From Pseudomonadota bacterium (GTDB lineage: Bacteria; Desulfobacterota; Binatia; Binatales; Binataceae), in assembly GCA_021325025.1 (NCBI GenBank), contig JAJPHZ010000036.1:1-46120 (forward strand): DNA of 46,120 nt, written 5' to 3'. Numbering within the stretch: the first letter of the stretch is position 1; every line of letters begins with the position of its first letter. Shown here piece by piece: positions 8,612-15,924 of this stretch. The position numbers and the translations under genes were made by a program. The notes below the pieces were generated by a model. The model searched no databases. It had not been told where the DNA came from and saw only the letters and a program-made list of their open reading frames with translations.

Positions 8612-9094
8612 ATGGAGCGCTTCGAGAAAGCCTTTCTATGCGCCGCGGCAATCGTTCTGGTTATCTTCCTGGGCGCGCTGGCCTACAGTTCCCTGGCAAT
8701 GGGGATCCATCTGCCCTCGCACTTCGGGATGATCCATTATACCGCCGGACAGAAATTGCGCCGCGTGCTGCGCCAGACTCCGCCGTTTGACCGTCCGGGA
8801 GTGCGGGAGATTGCGCCCGGCAAGTATCAGGTGACGGTGATCGGACTGACCTGGTCCTTTTTGCCCGCTGTCATCGAGCTGCCCGCCGGCGCGGAGGTCA
8901 CCTTCGTCGCGACCTCGATGGACGTGATCCATGGCTTTTTCATTCCCGGCACGCGGGTCAACATGATGCTGATTCCCGGCCAGGTCTCGGAATGCGTTTA
9001 CCGCTTCCGCCAGCCGGGCGAATACCTGCTGATCTGTCACGAATACTGCGGGCGCCTGCACCATACGATGTCCGCCAGGATGGTGGTCAAATGA
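8612..9094 (+). CDS. cbaB: ba3-type cytochrome oxidase subunit II (CuA)
   Basis: Receives electrons from cytochrome c or a cupredoxin through the binuclear CuA centre and passes them to subunit I. The 160-residue product has one N-terminal transmembrane helix (about 8-30) and a C-terminal cupredoxin domain facing the periplasm. CuA ligands are visible: H107, then C142-x3-C146-x3-H150-x2-M153 in CHEYCGRLHHTM. A single helix rather than two fits the ba3/B family with a separate subunit IIa. The stop overlaps the start of subunit I by 4 bases (ATGA), indicating translational coupling. Confidence 0.95.
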   Translation: MERFEKAFLCAAAIVLVIFLGALAYSSLAMGIHLPSHFGMIHYTAGQKLRRVLRQTPPFDRPGVREIAPGKYQVTVIGLTWSFLPAVIELPAGAEVTFVATSMDVIHGFFIPGTRVNMMLIPGQVSECVYRFRQPGEYLLICHEYCGRLHHTMSARMVVK

Positions 9095-10752
9095 GCACGC
9101 CGATTGTGTCCGACGCGGCCGGCTTCAAGCTTGAGCGCACCGACCTCAACGCCGTCCGCGCCAACCTCTACTTCGGCTTCGCGGTGCTAGCGGTGGGCGT
9201 GCTGCTGGGACTCGACCAGGCCTACAACTACGCCGGCGTCGACCTGGTTCGCCATTATCCGGTTATCAACTCCTACTACCAGGGCTTGACCATTCATGGC
9301 GTGTTCAACGCCTTGGTTCTGACCACTGCCTTTGCCAACGGCTTCATCGTACTGACCACGGCGCGCGGACTGGGCCGCAGGCTGCCTGGTGCACTGGTTC
9401 ACGCGGCGCTGTGGACGATGCTGGCGGGCGCGGTGCTGGCCGCCTGGGCGATGTTCACCGGCAGGGCCACGGTGCTGTACACGTTTTATCCGCCACTGCA
9501 GGCTCATTGGAGTTTCTACCTGGGCCTTGCGCTGGTCGTGATCAGCACCTGGATCACATCGGCCGCGCAGCTTGTCGCACTGCGCGGATGGCGGCGGGAC
9601 AACCCGGGCCGACGCGTTCCGCTGCTCGCCTTCATGTCGATCGCCACCTACGTGATGTGGGATATTGCGTCAGTTGGTATAGCGATCGAGGTCGTGGCGC
9701 TGCTGCTGCCGTGGTCGCTCGGCATCGTGCCCGGCACCGACCCGCTGTTAGGCCGCACGCTGTTCTGGTTCACCGGCCATCCAATCGTCTACTTCTGGCT
9801 GTTGCCGATTTATGTCTCCTGGTACGGGATGATCCCCAGGCAGAGCGGCGGCACGCTGTTCAGCGATTCGCTGACCCGCCTCGCCTTTGTGCTGTTCATC
9901 CTGCTGGTGCCGGTCGGGTTTCATCATCAGTTCGTCGATCCCGGCGTGTCGCAGGGACTCAAGTACGCAGTCGCGGCGCTGACCTTTGCGATTTTCTTTC
10001 CCAGCCTGATGACGGCCTTTGCCGTGATGTACGCGCTGGAGATCGGCGGGCGGCGGCGGGGCGGAAAGGGTCTGGTCGGATGGTTCTTCAGGATTCCCTG
10101 GAGCGACCCCTCGGTTTGCGCGCAGGTGCTGGCGATGCTGGCCTTTTTGCTGGGCGGCATTTCGGGGCTGGTCAACGCCAGCTACACGCTTAACCTCGAG
10201 GTTCACAACACCGCGTTCGTACCCGGCCATTTCCATCTGACGATCGGCACCGCGGTGGCGCTTTCCTATATCGGCATTGCTTACTGGCTGGTCCCGTTCC
10301 TCGAACAGCGGGCGCTATGGTCGCGGCGCCTGGCGATCTTCCAGTCCTTTCTCTACCTGGCCGGCGTGCTGATACTGTCGCGCGGACTCATCGCGGGCGG
10401 ACTGGCGGGGATGCCGCGGCGCACCGCGATCGCGCAAGCCTCCTACCATATGGCGGCGTGGCGGCTGCCCGGCCTGATGACCGCCGCGGGCGGCACCCTG
10501 ATGGTCGCGAGCATGGCGTTGTTCTTCCTGGTGCTGGTGATGACGATCGTCGCGGGCCAACCGGCTGCGATCGCCGACATACCGTTTACGGAAACCGTCA
10601 GCGCGCCGGCCACCGCGGGATGGCAGATCAATCTGGATCGGTTTCACTACTGGGTGATTGCAGCCGTGGTGCTGATCGCGATCGTATACGGGCCGTTCCT
10701 GTTCGCCCATCTGCCGCCCGACCTCGCCGCCACCGGCCTGACCTATCCTTGA
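9091..10752 (+). CDS. cbaA: ba3-type (B-family) cytochrome oxidase subunit I
   Basis: Heme-copper catalytic subunit that reduces O2 to water and pumps protons across the inner membrane. The 553-residue product is polytopic. Ligands are recognisable by comparison with Thermus ba3: H69 (low-spin heme), H230 with the cross-linked Y234 in TGHPIVYFW, the CuB pair H278-H279, then H380 (high-spin heme) and H382 (low-spin heme) in VPGHFHLTIG. ATG at 9091 is chosen because it overlaps the subunit II stop (ATGA) and an upstream extension would encode no conserved sequence. No subunit III, heme a synthase or assembly gene is adjacent. It converges on the carbonic anhydrase gene; the 76-base gap has a weak imperfect inverted repeat. 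Confidence 0.96.
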   Translation: MSTPIVSDAAGFKLERTDLNAVRANLYFGFAVLAVGVLLGLDQAYNYAGVDLVRHYPVINSYYQGLTIHGVFNALVLTTAFANGFIVLTTARGLGRRLPGALVHAALWTMLAGAVLAAWAMFTGRATVLYTFYPPLQAHWSFYLGLALVVISTWITSAAQLVALRGWRRDNPGRRVPLLAFMSIATYVMWDIASVGIAIEVVALLLPWSLGIVPGTDPLLGRTLFWFTGHPIVYFWLLPIYVSWYGMIPRQSGGTLFSDSLTRLAFVLFILLVPVGFHHQFVDPGVSQGLKYAVAALTFAIFFPSLMTAFAVMYALEIGGRRRGGKGLVGWFFRIPWSDPSVCAQVLAMLAFLLGGISGLVNASYTLNLEVHNTAFVPGHFHLTIGTAVALSYIGIAYWLVPFLEQRALWSRRLAIFQSFLYLAGVLILSRGLIAGGLAGMPRRTAIAQASYHMAAWRLPGLMTAAGGTLMVASMALFFLVLVMTIVAGQPAAIADIPFTETVSAPATAGWQINLDRFHYWVIAAVVLIAIVYGPFLFAHLPPDLAATGLTYP

Positions 10753-10828
10753 GCGTCGTATGTTTGCCGGTGCCGCCTCCCCCTGATCCCGGAACGGGAA
10801 CCGGCCGGCCGCCCTCGATGCCGGGATT

Positions 10829-11509
10829 TCAGGGAATCACCAGGCTTACGCGGCCGGTATCGATATCGGTGACGGCGCCCACAATCCTCAACTGATTGCG
10901 CTTTACCATCTCGGCGAACGGCGGCGTGGACTTCAGCAAAGCGACCTGGCTGCGCACGTTGGCGGCCACCGCTTCTTTCAGCTTATTGTTGGAGCCCGCT
11001 GCTCCGATGCCATGCAGCGCCGGGCAGACGTTCTGGAACATCGGGCCAATTGCCGACTGGCCGCATTTCTCCAGCGCACCCTTGACCGCCCCGCACTGGT
11101 CATGGCCCAGGACTACAATCAGTTTCACTCCCAGCACCTGCGCCGCGTAGGCCAGGCTTTGAAGCTGCACCGAGTCGGTCACCGTCGGATGAGCCGCGGC
11201 CGGATCGTCGGCGGTGTTGCCCGCGACTCGCACCACGAACAGGTCATTGACGCCCTGGTCGAACAGAATTTCCGGCGGAACCCGGGCGTCGGAACAGGAG
11301 AGCACGGCCGCGAACGGGTATTGCGGGCCGCCATTGGGGCGCTGATTGTGGCGCCGCACACGGTCGGCAACGTAGCGCCGGTTGCCATTGAGCAGCTTCT
11401 GCAACTGCACCGCGGCGACGTTGCCGGCGGCTTGCGCCCGCACGGGCGTTGCCGCGTACAGCGGCAGCAGCAGCATCGACGCCGCCAGAAGAAAGCTTTT
11501 CCGATTCAT
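10829..11509 (-). CDS. Exported beta-class carbonic anhydrase
   Basis: Zinc enzyme interconverting CO2 and bicarbonate. The 226-residue product starts with a signal peptide (MNRKSFLLAASMLLLPLYAAT...VRAQA), so it probably acts in the periplasm. Zinc and catalytic residues of the beta class are present: C72-x-D74-x-R76 in SCSDARVPPE, and H136-x2-C139 in GHDQCGA. ATG at 11509 is preferred over an upstream in-frame start because the signal peptide begins there. Its start lies 16 bases after the fumarylacetoacetase-family gene on the same strand, so the two are probably cotranscribed. No known pathway links them. Confidence 0.93.
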   Translation of the reverse strand: MNRKSFLLAASMLLLPLYAATPVRAQAAGNVAAVQLQKLLNGNRRYVADRVRRHNQRPNGGPQYPFAAVLSCSDARVPPEILFDQGVNDLFVVRVAGNTADDPAAAHPTVTDSVQLQSLAYAAQVLGVKLIVVLGHDQCGAVKGALEKCGQSAIGPMFQNVCPALHGIGAAGSNNKLKEAVAANVRSQVALLKSTPPFAEMVKRNQLRIVGAVTDIDTGRVSLVIP

Positions 11510-11525
11510 CGGCGACAGCCCGCTG

Positions 11526-12374
11526 TCAGTTCTCGTCGATGACAGGGTTGGATAGCGTGCCGATGCCGCTGATCTCGACCGCAAGTGTATCGCCCGCCCT
11601 CATGTAGCGCGGCGGCTTGCCGAAATGCGCCACCCCCGAGGGCGTGCCCGTGGAGATCACGTCGCCGGGACTCCAGGGCAATGCCTGCGAAACGTAGGCG
11701 ATAAGCTTGGGCACGTCGAATACCATCTGATCGAGCGTGGTGCGCTGCACTTCCTTGCCGTTGAGCAAGGTACGCAGCGTATGGCGCCGGTAATCGCCCA
11801 TCTCGTCGGCGGTCACCATCCACGGCCCGAACGGCCCCGAATTGCGGAAATTCTTGCCCATCCCGAACTGCCGTGTATGGAACTGCCAGTCGCGCACCGA
11901 AGCATCGTTGAAGCACGCATAGCCGGCCACATACGACATCGCCTCCGCCTCGGGGATGTGAGAGCCGGCCTTACCCATGATTACTGCCAGCTCTCCCTCG
12001 TAGTCGAACTGCTCGGACACCCGCGGACGTATCAAGGGTTGACCATGGCCGATCAAAACCTCGGGCAGGCGCAAAAAGATAACCGGATACGGACTGGTCT
12101 TGACCCCGCCTTCGTCGGCATGCGCGGCGTAATTCACGCCGATACAGATGATTTTGTTGGGATTGGTGATGGGCGGAAGCAGCGCGCAGTCAGCCAACGC
12201 GAAATCAGGGCGCGCGTTGTTGCAGTAGTCGCGCGCCTGCGCCAGCGCCTGTGCTTCCAGCAGTTCTTTGAGCGTCGAGGCGCCGGCGATTTTGCCGGTC
12301 AAGTCAATCACTCCACCATCAGTCACGGCGCCGAATCCGGACCTGCCGTTGCGCTTGAATGAAGCCAGCTTCAT
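11526..12374 (-). CDS. Fumarylacetoacetate hydrolase family protein
   Basis: A 282-residue enzyme of the FAH fold, which includes fumarylpyruvate hydrolases, 2-oxopent-4-enoate hydratases and oxaloacetate decarboxylases. The short N-terminal domain is followed by GVNYAAHADEGG, then the divalent-metal ligands E126 and E128 in DYEGELAVI and D157 in CFNDASVRDWQ. The C-terminal motif SPGDVISTGTPSGV is also a family hallmark. It probably works in aromatic or keto-acid catabolism, but the substrate is not predictable by eye. ATG at 12374 follows GAGG. The gene is divergent from the amidohydrolase gene, sharing a 240-base region with an operator-like palindrome. Confidence 0.93.
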   Translation of the reverse strand: MKLASFKRNGRSGFGAVTDGGVIDLTGKIAGASTLKELLEAQALAQARDYCNNARPDFALADCALLPPITNPNKIICIGVNYAAHADEGGVKTSPYPVIFLRLPEVLIGHGQPLIRPRVSEQFDYEGELAVIMGKAGSHIPEAEAMSYVAGYACFNDASVRDWQFHTRQFGMGKNFRNSGPFGPWMVTADEMGDYRRHTLRTLLNGKEVQRTTLDQMVFDVPKLIAYVSQALPWSPGDVISTGTPSGVAHFGKPPRYMRAGDTLAVEISGIGTLSNPVIDEN

Positions 12375-12500
12375 CGTTGCATCCTCACTCGAATCGACAA
12401 ACCCACAGGCTTGCTCAATTCACTTACATGGGCGTGCGCGGCGGGGCAATGGCGGCATCGCGGAACGCCCCCGCGCCGGGTGCAACCGCGAAACTCTGGT

Positions 12501-12523
12501 CAAAACGATCGTTTTGATATAAG
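12501..12523 (+). promoter_or_regulatory. Palindromic operator abutting a -10 box
   Basis: A perfect 16-bp palindrome CAAAACGATCGTTTTG (12501-12516) ends one base before TATAAG (12518-12523), a good -10 hexamer for the amidohydrolase gene at 12615. A -35 would fall at 12495-12500 (TCTGGT, poor), so the palindrome would fill the 17-bp spacer exactly. Such symmetry is typical of TetR- or MarR-type operators. Its regulator is not in the window. Confidence 0.6.
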
Positions 12524-12614
12524 TGTGGGTGCAGTCACGGATTAAAAGTCTTTTGCCGGAGCGATGACGTCGGCCGGGGCACTGTAGTCCTTACCAGCAG
12601 GAGGGAACCAACAG

Positions 12615-14348
12615 ATGGGCGATTTCGATATCCAAATCAAAGGCGGTACGGTAGTGGACGGAACGCGGGTGCCCCGCTACCGGGCCGATGTGTGGATCAA
12701 GGACGGCAAGATCGCGCAAGTCGGCGGGCGTGCGCCGGGTTTCGCCAAAAAAGTGATCGACGCCGACGGGCTGATCGTCGCTCCCGGCTTTGTCGACCTG
12801 CATACGCATTACGATGCGCAAATCCGCTGGGATCCGTACTGCACAATCTCGGGATGGCACGGCGTGACATCGGTGGTGCTGGGCAATTGCGGCTTCGGCT
12901 TTGCCCCCTGCAAGCCCGATTTCCGCGACCGCTCGATGCTCACGATGACTCGCACCGAAGCAATCCCGTACACCTCGATGAAGCAGGGGATGAACTGGGA
13001 CTGGGAGACGATTCCGCAGTATCTGGATTCGCTCGACCGGGCGCCCAAGGGCGTCAACTGCATCCAGTACATGCCGACGGCATCGCTGATGACGTACGTA
13101 ATGGGTCTGGAGGCGGCCAAGACCCGCCCCGCCACCGAAGCCGAACGCGCCGAGATGCGCCGTCTGCTGGCCGAGGGTTTGGAGGCCGGACTGTGCGGTT
13201 TTTCCATCCAGCGCCTGGGCAAGCATTCGGGTCAGGCCGATTACGACGGCTCGCCGATGGTGACCGACACGATGTGCGACGAGGACATCCTCAACCTGGC
13301 GCAGGTGTTGCGCGAGCGCGACGAGGGCTTCATCGAGATCACCCAGGACACTGGTCACGTCAAGGAAGACCGCGCCTTTGTCGCCCGCCTGGTGCAGGAG
13401 GCGCGCCGGCCGGTGCTGTTCCAGGCGGTCGCAGCCAGCCGCCACGACGGCGAAATCCATCGCCGCACCCTGCGTTGGATCGAAGAACTGCGCGCCCAGG
13501 GTCTGCCAATCTTCGGCCAGGCCGGCACGCTGCGCGCCGGCTTCGGCTTTACCTTGGAGCATTGGAACCTCTACGACATCGTGCCGGCCTGGCGCGAGAT
13601 GACCACCGGCACCAAGGAAGAGAAACTGCGCAAGATGCGCGACCCCAACCTGCGCGCCGAAGCCAAGGCCGAGCGCTGGACGCGCGCGCTGGACAAGAAC
13701 GCAGCCGGAATCGGTGGGCGCATCGTCAGGCTGGTCGTCCAGTACCTCAACGACCAGCCCGAACTGGACAAGTATCTGGGCAAGTCGGTCGGCCAAATTG
13801 CCGAGGAAGAGGGCAAGCACCCGATCGACGTGATGCTCGATTTGGCCATCGCCACCGACCTCAAGGCCGAGTTCCTCACCCCGGTGCAAAAGTTCAACCC
13901 GGACTACATCGCGGAGATCATCAACACCTCGATGTACACCTTCCCCGGCGTGTCCGACGGCGGCGCCCACACCAAGTTCTTCACCGGCGGCGCCTTCACC
14001 ACTGACTTCCTGTGCTGGATGGTGCGCGACGAACAGAAGGTTACGCTGGAAGAGGCGCATTTCCGCATGTCGGCGCTGCCCGCGCATGCGGCCGGCTTCC
14101 GCGATCGCGGCGTACTGCGTGAGGGAGCTTGGGCCGACGTAGTGGTCTATGACCTTGACGGTCTGGGAATCGAGCCGCAGTGGATCGGCGACATCGCCCA
14201 CGACCTGCCGGGCGGCGAATGGCGCCGGATCAAGCGGGCCAAGGGATATCGCTCGATCATCGTCAACGGCGAGGAGACCTTCTCCGAAGGCAAGTGCACC
14301 GGCGCGACCCCCGGCAAGCTGCTGCGCCACGGCCGCGCCAGCGTATAA
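12615..14348 (+). CDS. D-aminoacylase-like amidohydrolase (amidohydrolase family 3), copy 1
   Basis: A 577-residue TIM-barrel metallohydrolase of the N-acyl-D-amino-acid deacylase group, whose members hydrolyse N-acyl amide bonds. The barrel entry motif HTHYD gives H63 and H65, NCGFG gives the metal-bridging C92, and SDGGAH gives the catalytic D448. The C-terminus has the usual return to the small beta domain (ADVVVYD, IIVNGEE). The His ligands normally on strands 5 and 6 are not evident: the matching segments read FIEITQDTG and PVLFQAVAAS. The start follows AGGAGG by 10 bases. It is about the same length as the second copy at 35278 and clearly homologous. Its 3' end is partly duplicated downstream. 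Confidence 0.88.
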   Translation: MGDFDIQIKGGTVVDGTRVPRYRADVWIKDGKIAQVGGRAPGFAKKVIDADGLIVAPGFVDLHTHYDAQIRWDPYCTISGWHGVTSVVLGNCGFGFAPCKPDFRDRSMLTMTRTEAIPYTSMKQGMNWDWETIPQYLDSLDRAPKGVNCIQYMPTASLMTYVMGLEAAKTRPATEAERAEMRRLLAEGLEAGLCGFSIQRLGKHSGQADYDGSPMVTDTMCDEDILNLAQVLRERDEGFIEITQDTGHVKEDRAFVARLVQEARRPVLFQAVAASRHDGEIHRRTLRWIEELRAQGLPIFGQAGTLRAGFGFTLEHWNLYDIVPAWREMTTGTKEEKLRKMRDPNLRAEAKAERWTRALDKNAAGIGGRIVRLVVQYLNDQPELDKYLGKSVGQIAEEEGKHPIDVMLDLAIATDLKAEFLTPVQKFNPDYIAEIINTSMYTFPGVSDGGAHTKFFTGGAFTTDFLCWMVRDEQKVTLEEAHFRMSALPAHAAGFRDRGVLREGAWADVVVYDLDGLGIEPQWIGDIAHDLPGGEWRRIKRAKGYRSIIVNGEETFSEGKCTGATPGKLLRHGRASV

Positions 14349-14441
14349 CCTAACCCCTGACCCCTTCCCTGAAAGGGAAGGGGAACCTTTCTGCCGCCCC
14401 TTCCCGTGCCGGGAAGGGGCCGGGGGTTAGGTTCGCGGCCG
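14306..14441 (+). repeat. Palindromic repeat, unit 1 (includes the gene end)
   Basis: A 136-base segment repeated 167 bases downstream with only a few mismatches. It starts inside the last 14 codons of the amidohydrolase gene. The rest is a nested palindrome: outer arms around CCTAACCCC and GGGGTTAGG, enclosing a 9-bp hairpin (CCCCTTCCC-TGAAA-GGGAAGGGG) and a 10-bp hairpin (CCCCTTCCCG-TGC-CGGGAAGGGG). It may also serve as a terminator-like structure after the gene. Confidence 0.9.
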
Positions 14442-14446
14442 ATGCG

Positions 14447-14516
14447 GAACCGTCTATCGTCGACCGCCAAGAGACCCCCGGCAGGCTGCTGCGCCACGGC
14501 CGCGCCAGCGTATAAC
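14447..14516 (+). pseudogene. Remnant of a second copy of the amidohydrolase 3' end
   Basis: In frame this reads EPSIVDRQETPGRLLRHG followed by RASV and a stop, closely matching the end of the intact gene (SIIVNGEET...TPGKLLRHG, then RASV). Relative to the gene, ten codons are missing in phase (bases 14280-14309 of the gene are absent between 14476 and 14477). The left part (14456-14476 against 14259-14279) matches at 17 of 21 positions, and the right part is nearly identical. It has no start codon or rest of a gene. Confidence 0.75.
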
Positions 14517-14608
14517 CTAACCCCTAACCCCTTCCCTGAAAGGGAAGGGGAACCTTTCTGCCGCCCCTTCCCGTGCCGGGAAGGGGCCGGGGGTTAGGTT
14601 TGCGGCCG
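14473..14608 (+). repeat. Palindromic repeat, unit 2
   Basis: Second copy of the 136-base unit at 14306-14441, offset 167 bases, with a few substitutions (for example CCTAACCCCTAACC for CCTAACCCCTGACC). It keeps both inner hairpins and the outer GTTAGG arms, and begins with the duplicated gene tail. It ends 14 bases before the stop of the convergent gene at 14623. Confidence 0.9.
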
Positions 14609-14622
14609 ACGCGCTGCAACAA

Positions 14623-15048
14623 TCACGCGCCCGGCGGAACCATCTGGGTGAAGCCCACAATGTGCGCATGCGGCACGAAATGTCCGTCGCTACGGTCTGG
14701 CAGCGGCGGTGAGGGTTGATAGCGGAACGACCCCTCTCCGTGGGGTGGGATGTCGGCGGCCGCGGTGATGTAAACCGTGCGGCCCGGACTGTCCGGGCCC
14801 GGCTTGAAATCATTCCTCCACACCCAGGCGTAGTTGATCATCAACTTGACATCGCGCACGGTCATTCCGGTGCGATTTATGATCGTGCCGGAAACGGCAC
14901 CGTTGGGCGCAGTGGTGACGTCGCGCAAATCGACGCTTTGCGCTAGCTGATGCGTGCTGATCAGTTCCTGGGCCATCACGGTTGGCGCAAATGCGGCGAT
15001 GAACAGCAGCGTTACAGCGGAAGCAATCCACATCAATGACCTTTTCAT
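14623..15048 (-). CDS. Exported protein of unknown function (FxLYD-like)
   Basis: A 141-residue product with a clear signal peptide (MKRSLMWIASAVTLLFIAAF, cleavage likely after VMA). The mature part looks like a single beta-sandwich: LRDVTTAPNGAVSGTIINRTGMTVRDVKLMINYAWVW resembles the 'difference between unmodified and modified form' pattern of FxLYD or DUF3426-type domains, but I do not claim membership. It is rich in Pro near the C-terminus. ATG at 15048 follows GAGG at a good spacing; a GTG two codons upstream is less likely. It converges on the amidohydrolase/repeat region. Confidence 0.75.
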   Translation of the reverse strand: MKRSLMWIASAVTLLFIAAFAPTVMAQELISTHQLAQSVDLRDVTTAPNGAVSGTIINRTGMTVRDVKLMINYAWVWRNDFKPGPDSPGRTVYITAAADIPPHGEGSFRYQPSPPLPDRSDGHFVPHAHIVGFTQMVPPGA

Positions 15049-15298
15049 GGGCACCTCGCGTCAAGAATTGGAACGGGCGCGGCTTCCGAGCTCTAAAATT
15101 ATAGCGACAGCTTTAACACCCGCGGCAAGTGTTTATTTACCGATCGAGGGTGCGCCAATCGGGCTGCGCCTGGGCTGGGGAAAGGCCCAACGCTCTCGCC
15201 AAATCTCCCGGCGTGCGATTTCGTGTCGCCTGATCGAGGCGCGGGGTGATACCATGGAAGGAGCGGATGCGCCGTCAAAGCGACGCACGGAGGAAGTC

Positions 15299-15856
15299 AT
15301 GAAAGCCAACCGACTCGAGGTGCTCAAAAACATCTTGACTCAGGAACGCACCAACGCGATGGCGAGGCTCCGTGAGCTGCGCCGCAGTCAGGGGGATGAA
15401 TCCGCCGGTTCGCCGGGCGACGAAATGGACGTGGCGCGCTCGCTAACCGACGTGGAGACCAATGCCAGCCTCGTCGAACGCGCCGAGGAGCGGCTCAAAG
15501 CGATCGACGACGCCTTTGCGCGGCTGCAGCGCGGCCGTTACGGCATATGCGAGCAATGCGAAAACGACATCGCGATCGAGCGGCTGCGGGTGCTGCCCTT
15601 CGCCACCTACTGCGTGGATTGCCAGCAGGAACGCAGTCAGCAGCGCGGCACTCGCGCCGCGGTCAGCGACGAGCCGTGGCGGCGCTGGCGAATCCATGAG
15701 GAGCCCGACGAAACGGCCGAGGATGCCAATGGCGTCACCGACCCCGAGGAATTGCTCACTATCCACGACGCCTCGCCGTTTGAGGCCGAGGAGGGCGAAC
15801 TTGAACAGCCCTCCGCCATACCCACGCGCCGGCGCGGCCGTCCACGCAAGAGATAA
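15299..15856 (+). CDS. TraR/DksA-type C4 zinc-finger protein with AT-hook tail
   Basis: A 185-residue protein. An N-terminal coiled coil (about 1-75, rich in Arg/Glu/Leu) is followed by the TraR/DksA zinc finger: C84-x2-C87-x17-C105-x2-C108 in GICEQCEND...YCVDCQQE. This is the architecture of DksA-like factors that enter the RNA polymerase secondary channel. Unlike DksA, a further 75 residues follow, acidic then ending in RRRGRPRKR, which contains the AT-hook core RGRP. That suggests added minor-groove DNA binding, which is inference. ATG at 15299 is preceded by an excellent GGAGGA; an in-frame ATG at 15254 lacks one. The next gene starts 69 bases later on the same strand. Confidence 0.9.
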   Translation: MKANRLEVLKNILTQERTNAMARLRELRRSQGDESAGSPGDEMDVARSLTDVETNASLVERAEERLKAIDDAFARLQRGRYGICEQCENDIAIERLRVLPFATYCVDCQQERSQQRGTRAAVSDEPWRRWRIHEEPDETAEDANGVTDPEELLTIHDASPFEAEEGELEQPSAIPTRRRGRPRKR

Positions 15857-15924
15857 TCGGCGCGCGCGGACACGGCCTCGCCGGCCCGGCGCTGAGGGCG
15901 CGCTTTAAGAAGGGGGAGACCGCG

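Noticed and set aside
10782..10833. Possible bidirectional terminator between cbaA and the carbonic anhydrase gene
   Set aside because: The arms (CCTGA-TCCCGG and CCGGGA-TTTCAGG) need a two-base bulge and a 28-base loop, and there is no T tract.
12591..14330. Long minus-strand open frame opposite the amidohydrolase gene
   Set aside because: It mirrors a gene with conserved motifs and a good ribosome site; its product has low-complexity composition and no recognisable fold.
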